Below are positions 32,761-44,879 of a stretch of 64,000 nt of DNA, piece by piece. The stretch covers positions 496,001-560,000 of the forward strand of contig WIUZ02000009.1 of the NCBI GenBank assembly GCA_015956445.1, read 5' to 3'. Both the position numbers and the translations under genes were made by a program. Position 1 is the stretch's first letter. Each line of letters starts with the position of its first letter. This DNA is from Thelephora terrestris (Eukaryota > Basidiomycota > Agaricomycetes > Thelephorales > Thelephoraceae). Under the pieces are notes generated by a model. It was not told the DNA's origin and made no database searches. It saw only the letters and a list, made by a program, of their open reading frames with translations.

Positions 32761-35390
32761 ATGTCCAGCCCCGACTCACAGTACAGTCTCCCCTCGACCC
32801 CGCCATTGCCGGAGAATGGTGCTCTGAACGGCATACAGGGGGGCGACGATGCTCTCCCCCAGCCTCCTTCTCTGGCGAACCTCACACCACTTGGGACATC
32901 TCCTCGAGATTCTTTCACTCCCTCCGCCGATGCACCATTGGTTGCCGAAACCGAAAAGGGCTACGATATGGGTCTCGAAGAGAACGCGCCCGGTCAGCCG
33001 GAACCTCGCAAATCTTTGTTTAGGCGACCCGGGGTCGTGTTCTTGTTCGCAGTGGCGGCCGTCGTTGCGGTTGTCGTACTCGCCGTCATCCTACCTGTTT
33101 ACTTTACTGTAATCAAACACAAGAACAACAATACGAGTACCGGAAACCCAAACGGGAGCAACAATCCCTCCCCAACGAGCAGCCCCAACTCTCCCAACAC
33201 TCTCACAACGGGTGGAGACGGTTCGACTGTCACGACGGACAACGGGACGCAGTTCACTTATCACAACCCATTCGGTGGCTTTTGTGCGCGAATTCCTTCT
33301 TCCAGATTCAGCCTGGCGCTAATCTTAAGCTTGGAATTGCAGGGGTTTGGGATCCCAAAGACCCGTTCAACGACAACGCCCAACCAAATTCGTGGACCCC
33401 CCCTCTAAACACGACGTGGAAATGGGGAGTCGACCAGCTCTACGGGTAAGCGACGTCACTCCTTTTGCCGCTATCACCTCACTTTTGCCTCGGAACCGTT
33501 TCGGCTCACTTCCCGTCCATCGCAGCGTGAACATCGGAGGGTGGTTTGTGTTGGAGCCTTTCATTACCCCGGCGCTCTTCCAGAAATACCCGGATGCGAT
33601 TGACGAGTGGACGTTGAGCACACTTATGGCTGCGGACACGGCAAGCGGTGGAATCAATCAGCTGGAGCAGCATTACGACACGTTCGTGGTATGTAATTTC
33701 ATCCTTTGAAATGCTCGTGTGACACATCCTAACGAACGCCACACCCTCCTTCCTCCATTGATCCACGCGTTTTCTTTTCCCCGTTTCCCTTCCAGACCGA
33801 AGTAGATTTTGCCGAAATCGCCGGCGCAGGGCTCAACTGGGTCCGATTGCCGATCCCCTATTGGGCTATCGACGTGTGGGATGGCGAACCTTTCCTCCCC
33901 CGCACGAGTTGGACGTACATTCTTCGTGCCTTCCAGTGGGCGAGGAAGTACGGCCTCAGGGTTTTGATAGATCTACATACCGCCCCTGGTTCTCAAAATG
34001 GTATGCCTAAACTGCCATCTCACTTATGCCTTTGCAATTTTCTGATTGCATGTCGGTGGCACCAACGCCTCGTGTAGGTTACAACCACTCTGGAAAGCGC
34101 GGCGTCTACAACTTCTTGTACGGTCCTATGGGATACGCAAACTCCCAACGGATGGTCAATTACATCCGGATCTTCACGGAATTCTTCACCCAGCCGGAGT
34201 ACGCTAACGTGATCCCTATGTTTGGCATCATCAACGAGGCCTTGATCAGCAACATTGGACAGCAAACCCTGACATCCTTGTACGTGCCGGTTCAACGTTG
34301 GTATCTAATCTAGTTAACACGCAATTATCAGTTATCTTGAATCCTACGAAGTCATACGATCAATTACGGGAACCGGTGAAGGGAAGGGCGCGTTCATCAC
34401 ACTTAGCGACGGTATTGCCGGCCTAAGCATATGGGCTGGCACGTTGCCCAATCTTGATCGCGTCGCCATCGATACACACCCGTACTTCGCGTTCACCGGC
34501 CAGCCCAACACAGAGCCCATCAACATTGCAGCACCGGATGGTCAGATGGGAGGTACTTGGCCGGCGTTGGCTTGCACGTCGTGGATGGGGCAAACGACGA
34601 CCAGGTACGACGCCATAAACATATCGTTCCCCTCACTACCAGCCTAATCGCCCCTTCCTAGCCAAACTAGCTTCGGTGTCACCATTTCCGGAGAATACAG
34701 TAACGCCATCAACGATTGTGGCTTTTACTTGCATGGTCCTGAGCCCTATACCCCTGCGAACCCAGACTGTGCATTCTGGAACGACTGGGAGGATTGGGAC
34801 CAAAATACCAAAGCAGGAATACTGAACTTCGGGTTGGCTAGCATGGACGCGACCGAGAATCCTTTCTTCTGGACTTGGAAGGTCAGAAAGCACGCGTTGC
34901 CGCCAGCTGTCAGACTTCTGATTGCTCTTAGGTCGGTCCCATGGCGAATGGGTCGATAGGAGCCCCGCTCTGGTCCTATCAGCTTGGTCTCCAGAACGGT
35001 TGGGTTACCCCAGACCCACGCAAGTCTCAAGGCAAGTGCGCCGCGCTCGGTGTTACTGGGAAATTCGACGGGACCTACCTCCCGTGGCAAACGGGTGGTA
35101 GTGGTGCTGGAAACATCCCTGCGTCAGTTAGCGCTTCGTACCCTTGGCCACCTGCCACAATCTCGGGCGGAGGTGTTCCTTCCGTCTTGCCACAGTATAC
35201 CCTCACCGGATCGATCTCTACTCTTCCACCACCGACGTTCACTGCCACGAAGGTGAGCATCGATGGATGGTATGACAGCGGTGATACCTTGCCTGCGCCC
35301 ACCCCTATGCCTGGGTGTCCTTATCCGAACGCTTGGGGGGGTGCCACCACTATTGCCGTGCCGATTGCCGGTTGCACGCCCGCGGCTTGA
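32761..35390 (+). CDS. GH5 exo-beta-1,3-glucanase, type II membrane protein (ExgD-like), copy 1
   Basis: Eight exons: 32,761-33,283, 33,343-33,445, 33,526-33,688, 33,796-34,000, 34,078-34,279, 34,332-34,604, 34,662-34,881 and 34,932-35,390. It hydrolyses beta-1,3-glucan from the non-reducing end at the cell surface. The start MSSPDSQYS is chosen because the paralogue begins the same way. A Pro/Ser-rich cytosolic tail of about 95 residues precedes one membrane helix (VVFLFAVAAVVAVVVLAV), then an Asn/Ser/Pro-rich stalk, then the catalytic domain. Visible GH5 landmarks: DLHTAPGSQNG, the acid/base Glu in FGIINEA and the nucleophile Glu in SGEYS. The lack of a cleavable signal and the single anchor are as in fungal glucan 1,3-beta-glucosidase D. 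Its paralogue lies tail-to-tail at 36,346-38,978. Confidence 0.9.
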
Positions 35391-36345
35391 CATGTCACTT
35401 TACATGCACGTCCAGAACTCTCCATTTGTCACGAACCTTTTCTCTCTCTCCCTTCTTTCTCTTCTTGTGGATGCGGACTCACGCTTGATGATTCTTACGA
35501 AAACACACACCTCACTGACGGTGGTACGTTGGGATCCTTTTCCGGAGAACATTGATGTACTCTCCTTCGGCTTGCATGTGAAGGAGTTTTTCCTTTCTAT
35601 ATTTCCTCCCTCGTTTGTTTGGATCTTGCTTGCTTTCATCGTGCGATATCTAGACACGTTCTATTTTTGGACAGTTTTTCTTTGCCTTCCGTTCATTGTT
35701 ATTGTATATACTGTTCCCGAGTACTAATGTTTTTCACGACGCGTGTTGACTTGTGTGTACATGCTCCCAGCGAGTTTGGACCATGGATTCTGCGGCGGGT
35801 TGTGGGCCGTTTGTTGTGTTTGTTTCTCTTGAAGTCGGTGTTGCTCGAATTGAATTTTTGGATGCCGGAGTGGTCATGGGGCTACAATAGTAGGGGCCTA
35901 GCTTCACTCTAAAGAAAGAGAATGTATAAGGTCCCTGGTATCAGAAACAACATACCTAATCCAGAGGACAAGAAACAAGAAAATAAGAGGGCCAAGAAGC
36001 GTAAGAAAACAAGCAAATGGTTATCAAAACGATCGACAGATGGTCCGACACACATAGCCATCGACTGCGCGTTCGCAAACTACAAATTGTTCGTAAAGGG
36101 GGCATTAGATGTAAAACTCACAAGAAGCACACACAAAAAATGTCTACACTACAAAGGGAACCGACCACCAAGCTGTCACAAACTAAAGGGAGATATAGTG
36201 GGGGTATGGTAGAAACATGGTCACCCGATTAGTCCCACACACAAATTGCTAAGGAGCGATGCAAAATGTGTCCATAACCCCGGTTTTGGGCAGAGACTTG
36301 CCACTAGACCAAGAAAAAGCAGGACGTGCGTATAAAGTGACCACA
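35391..36345. other. Convergent intergenic region between the two glucanases
   Basis: This 955-bp gap between two stop codons must contain both 3' untranslated ends. Several AT-rich stretches occur, including TTATTGTATATACTG around 35,700 and an A-rich purine run around 35,960-36,020. No gene is supported; the open frames here are short and lack homology. The two halves are not obviously inverted copies, so the duplicated unit seems to end near the stop codons. Confidence 0.5.
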
Positions 36346-38978
36346 TCACGCAGCGGGCGTACAACCGGCGATTGGCACGGCAATAGTGGTAGGACCCCCC
36401 CAAGCGTTCGGATAAGGACACCCAGGCATAGGGGTGGGTGCAGGCAAGGTATCACCGCTGTCATACCATCCGTCGATAGTCACCTTCGTGGCAGTGAACG
36501 TCGGTGGTGGAAGAGTAGAGATCGAGCCACTGAGGGTATACTGTGGCAAGACCGACGGAACACCTCCACTCGATATCGTGGCAGGTGGCCAAGGGTATGA
36601 GGCACTGACGGAAGCAGGAACATTTCCAGCGCCACTACCGCCGGTTTGCCACGGAAGGTAGGTCCCGTCGAATTTCCCAGTCACACCGAGTGCATCGCAC
36701 TTGCCTTGAGACGTGCGCGGGTCTGAGGGAATCCAGCCGTTCTGGAGACCAAGTTGGTATGACCAGAGGGGGGCTCCAATCGATCCGTTCTGCATAGGCG
36801 CGACCTAAAGAACAATCAGAGTTTGGCAGCCGGTGGCAACGCGCGCTTTCTGACCTTCCAAGTCCAGAAGAAAGGATACTCAGCAGCATCCATGCTGGCC
36901 AGCGCGAAATTGAGCAATCCCTCCTTGGTGTTCTGGTCCCAATCCTCCCAGGCATTCCAAAACGCACAGTCTGGGTTATCGGGAGTGTAAGGCTCGACCA
37001 TCCTCAAGTAAAAGCCACAATCGTTGATGCCGGTACTGTATTCCCCGGAGATAGTGACACCGAAAGCTGTTTGACTGGAGAGAAAAAAAGATGATCAGGC
37101 TCTCAGCGAAGGGTACGAAAGGCATATGGTGGCGTACCTGGCGATCGTTGCATTCTTCCATGCTGTGCACGCCAACGCTGGCCAGATACCTCCCATCAGA
37201 CCATCCGCTGCTGGGACGTTGACAGGCTGAGTGTTAGGCTGTCCGTTGAACGCGAAATATGGGTGCGTGTCCAGGATGACACGGTCGACATTGGGCAACA
37301 AACCAGCCCATCCGGTGTATCCGCCGCCGTCGTTAAGTGAGATGTATGGGCCCTTGCCTTCACCAACGCCCGTAATGGCGCGGATAACCTCGTAAGATTC
37401 CAGATAGCTAGCAGTTGCGCGTTAAATGGGTTCGACATAAACTTCAAAACGGCACGCACAAGGATGTGAGGGTTTCGATCCCGATGTTCTTGACTACAGC
37501 CTCGTTGATGATACCAAACATAGGGATCACGTTGACGTATTCCGGCTGGGTGAAGAATTCCGTAAAGATGCGGATGTAATTGACCATCCGTTGGGAGTTC
37601 GCGTATCCCATGGGACCATACAAAAAGTTGACCACGTTCTCCTTTCCCGAGTGGTTGTAACCTACACACGCACATCGAATAGAGGCGTTAGTAACCCAAT
37701 CAGATGAGATTGCGAGCATATAGTGCGAGGGGAGAGTGTCGGGATTAGAAGCTTGGACGCACCATTTTGAGAACCAGGAGCGGTGTGCAGATCTATCGAA
37801 ATCCTGATGCCATACTTCCTCGCCCACTGGAAGGCCCGCAGAATGTACGTCCAAGACGTGCGGGGGAGGAACGGTTCGCCTTCCCACACATCGATAGCCC
37901 AGAAGGGGATAGGTAATCGAATCCAATTGATCCCTGCACCTGCGATTTCGGCGAAATCTATTTCGGTCTGCATGGACGGCCGTGAAGGGAAATGTGTTAA
38001 ACGATTGAGAAACGAGGCGTCGGTCAAAGGTGTCACAATAGGAGTCCAGGAATAACTTGACGTACGACGAAGGTATCGTAATGCTGCTCCAGCTGATTGA
38101 GTCCGCCGCTTGCCGTGTCTGCAGCCATGAGCGTGCTCAGCGTCCACTCGTCAACCGCCGCGCCGCCATACTTCTGATAGAGCGCTGGAGAAATGAACGG
38201 CTCCAGCACAAACCAGCCTCCGATATTCACACTGCCATGGGCGGGCGGTGAGCCGAAACGGTTCCGAGGAAAAGTGATAGGGGCTAAAGGAGTAACGGCG
38301 CTTACCCATAAAGTTGATCAACTCCCCATGTCCAGGACGTGTTCAGAGGGGGGGTCCACGAATTTGGTTGAGCGTTATCGTTGAACGGGTCTGCAGGGTC
38401 CCAAACCCCTGGAATTCCAAGAGTAAGATGGACGCCAAGGCCAGTCGGCAAAAGAAAATTCACGCACAAAAGCCGCCGAAGGGATTATGGTAAGTGAACT
38501 GTGTCCCGTTGTCCGTCGTAACAGTAGAGCCGTCTCCGCCGGTGGTAAGACCCTTGGGCGAGTTGGGGTTCCCTGGGTTGTTCGTTGAATTGGGGTTTCC
38601 ACCTCCACTAGAACTCTTGTTTTTGGGCTTTATAACAGTGAAGTAAACGGGTAAGATGACGGCGAGCGCGACAACAGCGACAACGGCTGCCACGGCAATC
38701 AAAAACAGAGGCCGCTTGAACAGAGATTTGCGACGTTCGGGCTGATTGACTGTGTCCTCTTCGAGACCATCGCCGTAGACTTTTTCGGTATCGGAAACCA
38801 AAGGCGCGTTGGCGGAGGGAGCGAAAGAATCTCGAGGTGATGTGCCCCGTGGTGTGCTGTTCGCCAGGGTCGGGGGCTGGAGGGTAGCATCGACATTCCC
38901 TCGCGTACCGTTCAAGCCATCGTTGTCTGGCAGTGGTGGGGTGGAGGGGATGCTGTCCTCTGGGGCGGGACTTGACAT
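36346..38978 (-). CDS. GH5 exo-beta-1,3-glucanase, type II membrane protein (ExgD-like), copy 2
   Basis: Same domain order and apparently the same exon layout as the copy at 32,761-35,390. Start MSSPAPEDSIPSTPP at 38,978, membrane helix (FLIAVAAVVAVVALAVILPVY) near residues 95-115, Ser/Asn-rich stalk, GH5 domain with DLHTAPGSQNG, FGIINEA (acid/base Glu) and SGEYS (nucleophile Glu), and a C-terminal tail ending IAGCTPAA as in the paralogue. The two proteins are very similar in the catalytic core but differ in the stalk and cytosolic tail (for example SPDSQYS against SPAPEDS). All exons stay open, so both copies look functional. Head-out, tail-to-tail placement points to an inverted local duplication. 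Likely role: trimming of wall beta-glucan in growth or fruiting. Confidence 0.9.
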
Positions 38979-39320
38979 GGGGGAGGAGGATGGAGGGGAA
39001 GAAGGACAAGGGAAAGCGCAACGCCCAGAGACTTCTCTATATGTATGCCACTAACGGCAAATCGAAGACATGCTGGGCAGGTCCCGACAAGCCTTACTTC
39101 AGTGCGTTTCGAGCGCTGATGATCAATTCAACGATCGGTCACACCATCAGAAATCTTCGACGTATCGAAATCCATCTGGAGAAAAGGCGGAGGTACTTAT
39201 TATGTACCATATACAAAACCATGCTGTAGTACATCCGACCCGTAACAACTTCGCAGTCCATACATCTACTCAAACAAATAAAAACGAGCCACTAGAAGGT
39301 TGAAGACACCCACTGAACAC
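38979..39320. promoter_or_regulatory. Upstream region of glucanase copy 2
   Basis: A 342-bp interval between the start of the minus-strand glucanase and the 3' end of the DUF6699 gene. The 5' leader directly before the ATG is CT-rich on the minus strand (CCTTGTCCTTCTTCCCCTCC), as in copy 1. The right half probably holds the 3' end of the DUF6699 transcript. Confidence 0.45.
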
Positions 39321-40055
39321 CTATCTTGACACCCTGCCAATCTCCCAATGGACCTTGTAAACGCCAGGCTTCTCCCCGAAGGGACTGATTCCAAAAAACC
39401 TCGTGCGCCCAACCAAAAAGTCGAGCCTCCGTATGCCCTTCCCCAGCTGTTTCTCTCTCTTGACGCGGTCAGAAAACCCGTCTACCCTTCTATGGAAAGA
39501 GGCGGCGATCACGTCTTGAGAGGCACGTGAGAGAGACGCCCATTCGACTTTCGTGACCTGAAGTCGCAGCGACGAGTGAAGGGCTTGGAGGACGTCGAAG
39601 AGGGTGACGAATTTCGATTTGGTGGTGACAGTGACAGACCAGGGTAGCGCTTCTGTTAACAGGGTAATCGTAGAGGATGCTGGATGTAGAGCTGGCTCAG
39701 AGAGCAGCAGAAGGTTGGCGGTCTCGACGGAGCCGGACGACGCCGAGCTGCAATCGCTGCTGAGAGAGGGGGAGTCGGGTACTAGGAGGTATGAAGGTGG
39801 GAAGGCGAGGTCGAAACAGAGGTAGGGTGGTATTCCTGTGTACGTAATGGCGGGATGGATTCGGTACATAGGCGCTGGGAGGGGCGTCGTTGTGAACAGC
39901 GATTGCGGCGTCGCTGGTGGGGTCAACGACGACGCGGTAGACTCGGAAAGCGTTGGAGATGGTGTTCGGGGACTCGAGGGTGGTGATGGTTCAGCAGGAC
40001 TATGCACTGCGTTCGTGATAGGGTCCAAGACACGGACTCGCCTTCCCTGAGGCAT
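39321..40055 (-). CDS. DUF6699-domain protein
   Basis: Single-exon frame of 244 residues, ATG at 40,055. The first 60 residues are Ser/Pro/Thr-rich. The rest carries the pattern of DUF6699, an uncharacterised domain abundant in Agaricomycetes: IHPAITYTGIPPYLCFDLAFPP, a LSEPALHPASSTITLL segment, LPWSVTV, a VTLFDVLQALHSSLR helix and the closing RRLDFLVGRTRFFGIS. Family function is unknown. A TATA-like sequence lies about 95 bp upstream. The open frame on the opposite strand is a shadow. Confidence 0.8.
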   Translation of the reverse strand: MPQGRRVRVLDPITNAVHSPAEPSPPSSPRTPSPTLSESTASSLTPPATPQSLFTTTPLPAPMYRIHPAITYTGIPPYLCFDLAFPPSYLLVPDSPSLSSDCSSASSGSVETANLLLLSEPALHPASSTITLLTEALPWSVTVTTKSKFVTLFDVLQALHSSLRLQVTKVEWASLSRASQDVIAASFHRRVDGFSDRVKREKQLGKGIRRLDFLVGRTRFFGISPFGEKPGVYKVHWEIGRVSR

Positions 40056-41126
40056 GGACTCTGAGCCAGCCTTTAGATAAGAGTGTGGTGGTGGTGGTGG
40101 TGGTAGAGGTCAAAGGGGCAAGGAATACGGTTGAGCTGGAAGACACAGTCTTATATATCGTTACGGAGCCGCTTGCACAGCTGAACCCTCCAGAGATGGG
40201 AGTATACCCAAGTCGAGATTGTGCCCGGTGGTATTCTGCAGGTTTTCGATGAAAGTTCTAACGCGTGCCCAGGCGACCACACAAGATACTGGGGACAAAC
40301 GAGGCTTGAGATGAGGCAAGGAGATGCAAGACGAAGGCAGAGACCAGTTCAAGAGAGGCGAAGCAAGTAGGCCCAAGTTGATGGGAGAGGTGAAGTCGAC
40401 TCATCCTTCCAACATCGTTAACTGTCGGGGCCAAGTCATCGGTGGGTCCTAGGGGAGTATAGACTGACGTAGAGTTGATTTTTGAACCAGAGGAATAGAC
40501 GAGGTGGCCTGGTTTTGTGGAATCCGTACATGAAGTTGAAATGCGAACGATCGACGAGGAGAAGGCGGGTGATCGACCGAGATGGTGGACGCAGAGAAGC
40601 AAGAGCTGATTAAACGCCCCGATTACACGTGATCCCAACACTGACTTCGGAATTCGCCGTCACAAGTCGGCGCCCCAACTCCTCCAACTCGCCTCGGTTA
40701 ACTTTCTGCGCTGTTCAGAAATGCCACGAACTCGCATTACAGGCGCACATGGGATACAAGCCGTTGTGAGCCCCTGCTATGTTAAGTGCACGATACGACA
40801 GCCCGTTGTACTTGGTGTGGGGGATCGTCGTTTAGGAGAAAGACAGTGTACCAACCACCAACCATGTTTCAGTGGTGTGAATGATGAATCGCTCCCAACA
40901 TTCACAGATAACTGGCGCACAGTGACACATGACGACAAAGAATAGGTATTATGTATTGGTGCGACAACTGGAGAAAGTACACGAGAAGAATGCGTATCGT
41001 ATATAGGGATTGATATTCTGATGGAGTTTAGCGTGAGTGGTGTCCGTGTTTGCCCCAGAACGAAAAACGAAAGCTCGGAAGGTTGTAACGAAGAAAGACG
41101 CTCTTTACGCTCGACCTAACGCTCAG
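40056..41126. promoter_or_regulatory. Intergenic region with TATA-like motif and (GGT)n run
   Basis: It lies between the starts of the minus-strand DUF6699 gene and the 3' end of ErdS. A TATA-like CGATATATAA (minus strand, 40,151-40,160) is about 95 bp upstream of the DUF6699 ATG, and a (GGT)n/(ACC)n microsatellite sits at about 40,088-40,107. Short open frames between 40,160 and 40,945 have no recognisable content. Confidence 0.45.
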
Positions 41127-44100
41127 TTATTTGGGTCGTTGCAGTACGTTCATCACCGCTTCGATACCCTTCATACCCATGCCTCCCTTGGGAAAACATA
41201 TATACAGCTGCGTCATACGGTGAGTGACCGAATCTATACTTTGTGGCTCGAACACGACGAACCGGTTCCAGATGGACGCCAAACTTCGATCTGAAGTCGG
41301 TTTTGCTTGAGAATGCCGGGAAAGCGCGCATCAGCCCGTTGTACGTCTTTTCAAGAGCTATGACACGGAAGCCCCCGATGTTGTCCGCCCTCTCGAGCTT
41401 ACTTGTCGCACCCGCCCCGAACGTGGCAGATCGTACGCCCACTTCACCCATTTTCTTGATGACGTGGGTGAGGATATACTCGATCGCTCCTGATGGGGCC
41501 TCAGGGAACTCCAGAGCCCACTTGATTTGGAAACCATGAGCAGGAGCGAGCTGGGCGAGCACAAGCAATGCGCAAATCTGCAACAGGGTGAGAAATCGCC
41601 TTGTGATCGGTTTGAGCGCCTCAGCTTACCGTGCCGTTAGCGTCCTTCGCGTAAAAGTACTTCCTATGTTTTGGGTCATCGAATGGCCGGAGTCCGGTCA
41701 AATGGACCTGTGTTCCCTTCCTGTGAGCCTCCCAATCCGCCAATCTTATGTTGATCAACTCTTGTGTGTGCTTGTCGACCTCGCCATCGACTTCGATAAT
41801 CTTCACACCCTCTCTCTCCGCGCGATGAACCTTCCGTCTCACCGTCTTGTCATTCTTCTCCGGCTCAACCTCCGTAGGATTGAATCTCTCTTCCCCAACG
41901 GCACTGACGGCACTCCATCCCAACTCGTCGGCCAAGATGCGCTCGCACGTTTGATCCACGCACGACCAGATGGGCTTGAGTTTCTTCTCATCTTGGATGT
42001 AGTGAAGGTACGATCGGATCACCCGAGACATCTGTTTTGGTTCGCATAACGGGTCTCCAAACGCGATTCCGAACCCGTTATCCTCGACATAGCCGACTGC
42101 AGCTCCTGTTTTGGGATCCCGCCACACTTCCCAGAACGGATCGAGCCAGCTTGTGTTCGTAGCATCACCGTATGCGGCAACCAGCTGTGAAGAATCTTTA
42201 TTAGCGACAGGTGGAACGGCGAAATCAACGAGGTAGTTCACGTTTTCGAGCGGAGGCATCTGGACAGTAACGCCCATAGTTTGATGCGTTTTGGACTCAG
42301 GCCCATGCAAGATGAGGGAACTGGCCGCAGCCGTCGAAGCCCCGACGAGATCGTCCTGGTGCGGGAAGCTTCTGGGGTCCCTTGGAAAGAGGGATGCCCA
42401 CCTAACGTCGCCAAGCTTTAAAACAAGCATCACGACCCGCTCGAGTCCAATTCCTCCACCTCCATGAGGAGGGCATCCCCATCTGAAGCTGTTGACGTAG
42501 TCGATCATGCCTGACACGTCAATACCGTTCTCTTCCAAACGTTTCTCCAAAAGTTGTGGGTAGTGGATACGCTGACCACCGGAAAGAACCTCCTCGCCCC
42601 GGACGAAGAAATCGAAAGAGTTGCAGACTTCCTGTGAGACAAGTTAGCTTTCGTTTCCATGATAGAAATCGCGTCAACGCACCGGGTTCTCCTCATCGGG
42701 CATGGTATAGAAGGGACGCTCCTTTGTCGGCATCTTGTCTACATGAGATAAGATTGCCTTCAGTATGCGTGGAGTTGAACCCTGATGCGGTGCCAAACGA
42801 ACCCAGTATGTAGTAATCGGTGTTGTAATTCTCCCTGATTAACCTCCCCAGGGCCTGCTCGCCCTTCGTGCTCAAATCCTTCTTAGGATTAGGCTGGGAT
42901 CCATCCTCTTCGATCCAACCACTATCGATCAATAGCTGCACGCCCTCCGCATATGGGAGACACAATGTCTCATCCAAAAAAAGCAGATCCTCATGAGGAT
43001 GCCGTAGTTTTACTGTTTCAATCTGCCGGGGTTCTTGTTAGTAATGAGGTCCAAAATATGAGATACGGGAACGTTACCTCGCCTCTGAAATCTCTGTAAA
43101 GCCCCCTGAATATGTGCAGGAACAGCTTATCAAGAGTATTCATCACTTCATGGTAATGGTTATCAATCTCCATTTCCAAGTCCAGGCCGGTGTACTCGGT
43201 AAGGTGCCGGTGGGTATTCGAGTTCTCTGCGCGGAAAACAGGCCCGATTTCGTATACCCTCCCCATATCGCCAGCGATGCACATCTGTTTCGCGAATTGA
43301 GGGCTCTAGGTACGGGGGGTCAGCGATTGGGCCATAGGAAGTGCCGGGGCAGAATCTAACCTGAGCGAGATAAGCAGGCCGGCGGAAATAATCCACTTTG
43401 AAAACGGCAGCACCAGACTCGGTGGCAGAAGGTTGGAGCTTCGAAGACTGAATCTCTGTAGCGGAGGTTAGTGAGGCACTACATGACGTATGGGCTTCAC
43501 TACGATCTGACCTATGAACCCTTCGTGATCCAAGAATTCTCGGAAGAGCTTCGTTACCCCACTAACTATCCGAAAGACTGATTGGCTCGCTGGTGTTCGT
43601 AGATCCAGCGTCCGGTTAGTGAATAGAGTATTTTGGCCGACTTTCGCCTGTTGGGGACCTGTGTTCTCCAGCCCCGTGACTGGATGTGAAACTTCCTCAA
43701 CCCGGAACGGTAGTACAACTGTCGGTGCCGATACCAGATACAACTGGGAATCGATGAGTTGTACACTGATGCGACACCATGAGGTGTGGAACGAACCTTC
43801 TCTATCTTAACTTCGACATCATGAACAGAGGAAGACTTGACTTCATTCTGCTCATTCTGAGGGATTTGTAGAACGCCCTCAACCCAAACGAAGGACTCGT
43901 GGGGGATGCTTTCGGCCCACAGTACCATGTTCGGGGATATGGTTTCGCTTTCGGTCACCACACCCTGGATTGTCTCGGCGCTTTGCCGGAGGACCAAAAA
44001 GTGGATATGCTTGCTCATTGCCCGTGCGTGATGAACCCGGGCTTTGAAGACGATCTGCCTTCCAGCGTCTTCATGAGAAAGCTTAGCAATCTGCTCCGAC

Positions 44101-44592
44101 TTCCTTTCTACAAACGTGGTCAGGGCCGCTTCACAGATAACTTCAACCTCGAATTATGAATATAGGAAGGCACCGCACCTGATTTCTGGTTTGTAAACGG
44201 CCTATCGCCATAATTGTCCTTCAAAGGATCCTATATGTAGTCAAGTTTGACAATAGTACTTTATTGTCAATAGATGAGGAGCGCACCTCGTCATAGGCCT
44301 TCTTCTTCTCGGCATTGAGTTTTTGTCTCTCCTTCTCTTCTGCAGCCTCTCTTGCCTCTGACCTAAGAGCTTTCTCCTCCGTCAAGGACAAACTCCTATC
44401 TCGCCTGCGTCCGTGGGGGTGGTAACTCCCGCCATCCGGAGGAGGGGAGCCCCCATCTGTCCCAACAAAGTCGATGATGTTCTGGTGGCGAGGTGCATCA
44501 CCAGCCTCGCCGCTGGTATTGCTCCTGAGTGAGTTACGCTTGCTACTCGTGCTGGACGAAACTTTGTGGATGAAATGCTTTATCTTGGACAT
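41127..44592 (-). CDS. erdS: Ergosteryl-3beta-O-L-aspartate synthase (AspRS-DUF2156 fusion)
   Basis: Multi-exon gene, ATG at 44,592, stop at 41,127-41,129, about 930 residues. The protein begins with a basic, Ser-rich and charged helical extension, then an OB-fold anticodon-binding domain ([23 protein letters not shown] region), then a class II aspartyl-tRNA synthetase core: [19 protein letters not shown] (motif 2) and [13 protein letters not shown]...[11 protein letters not shown] (motif 3). Directly behind motif 3 comes a second catalytic domain of the DUF2156 aminoacyl-tRNA transferase type ([44 protein letters not shown], ending LYICFPKGG). Such fungal fusions are known as ErdS: they charge tRNA-Asp and pass the aspartate to the 3-beta hydroxyl of ergosterol. 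The last exon needs an intron at about 41,200-41,253 to restore the LYICFPKGG end. All catalytic landmarks are present. Confidence 0.9.
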
Positions 44593-44879
44593 TTGGTGAG
44601 TTGTGTAACGGAGGAAGGGGACTGAGGGTTAGTCGGATTAAATACCACACCCACCTCTCTTTCATACTTTCTGAATCAGTTGACGTTGTTCTTGGCAGCT
44701 CCCTCGCTGACGTCAAAACGGTGACGTCGCATTTCGCTATCGCGGGTAAGATCAAGCTCACGTCAATAGCCCCGGTTCCCACGGCTACCAGCCTAGCAAG
44801 CATAACTCCAACAATATCGTTGCCAATTATAGACTATACACACGGAAAACAAACAGAAATAGATAGATACTCTAGTCAT

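Noticed and set aside
40161-40945. Small genes between DUF6699 and ErdS
   Set aside because: The open frames are short, in several overlapping phases, without motif or splice support.
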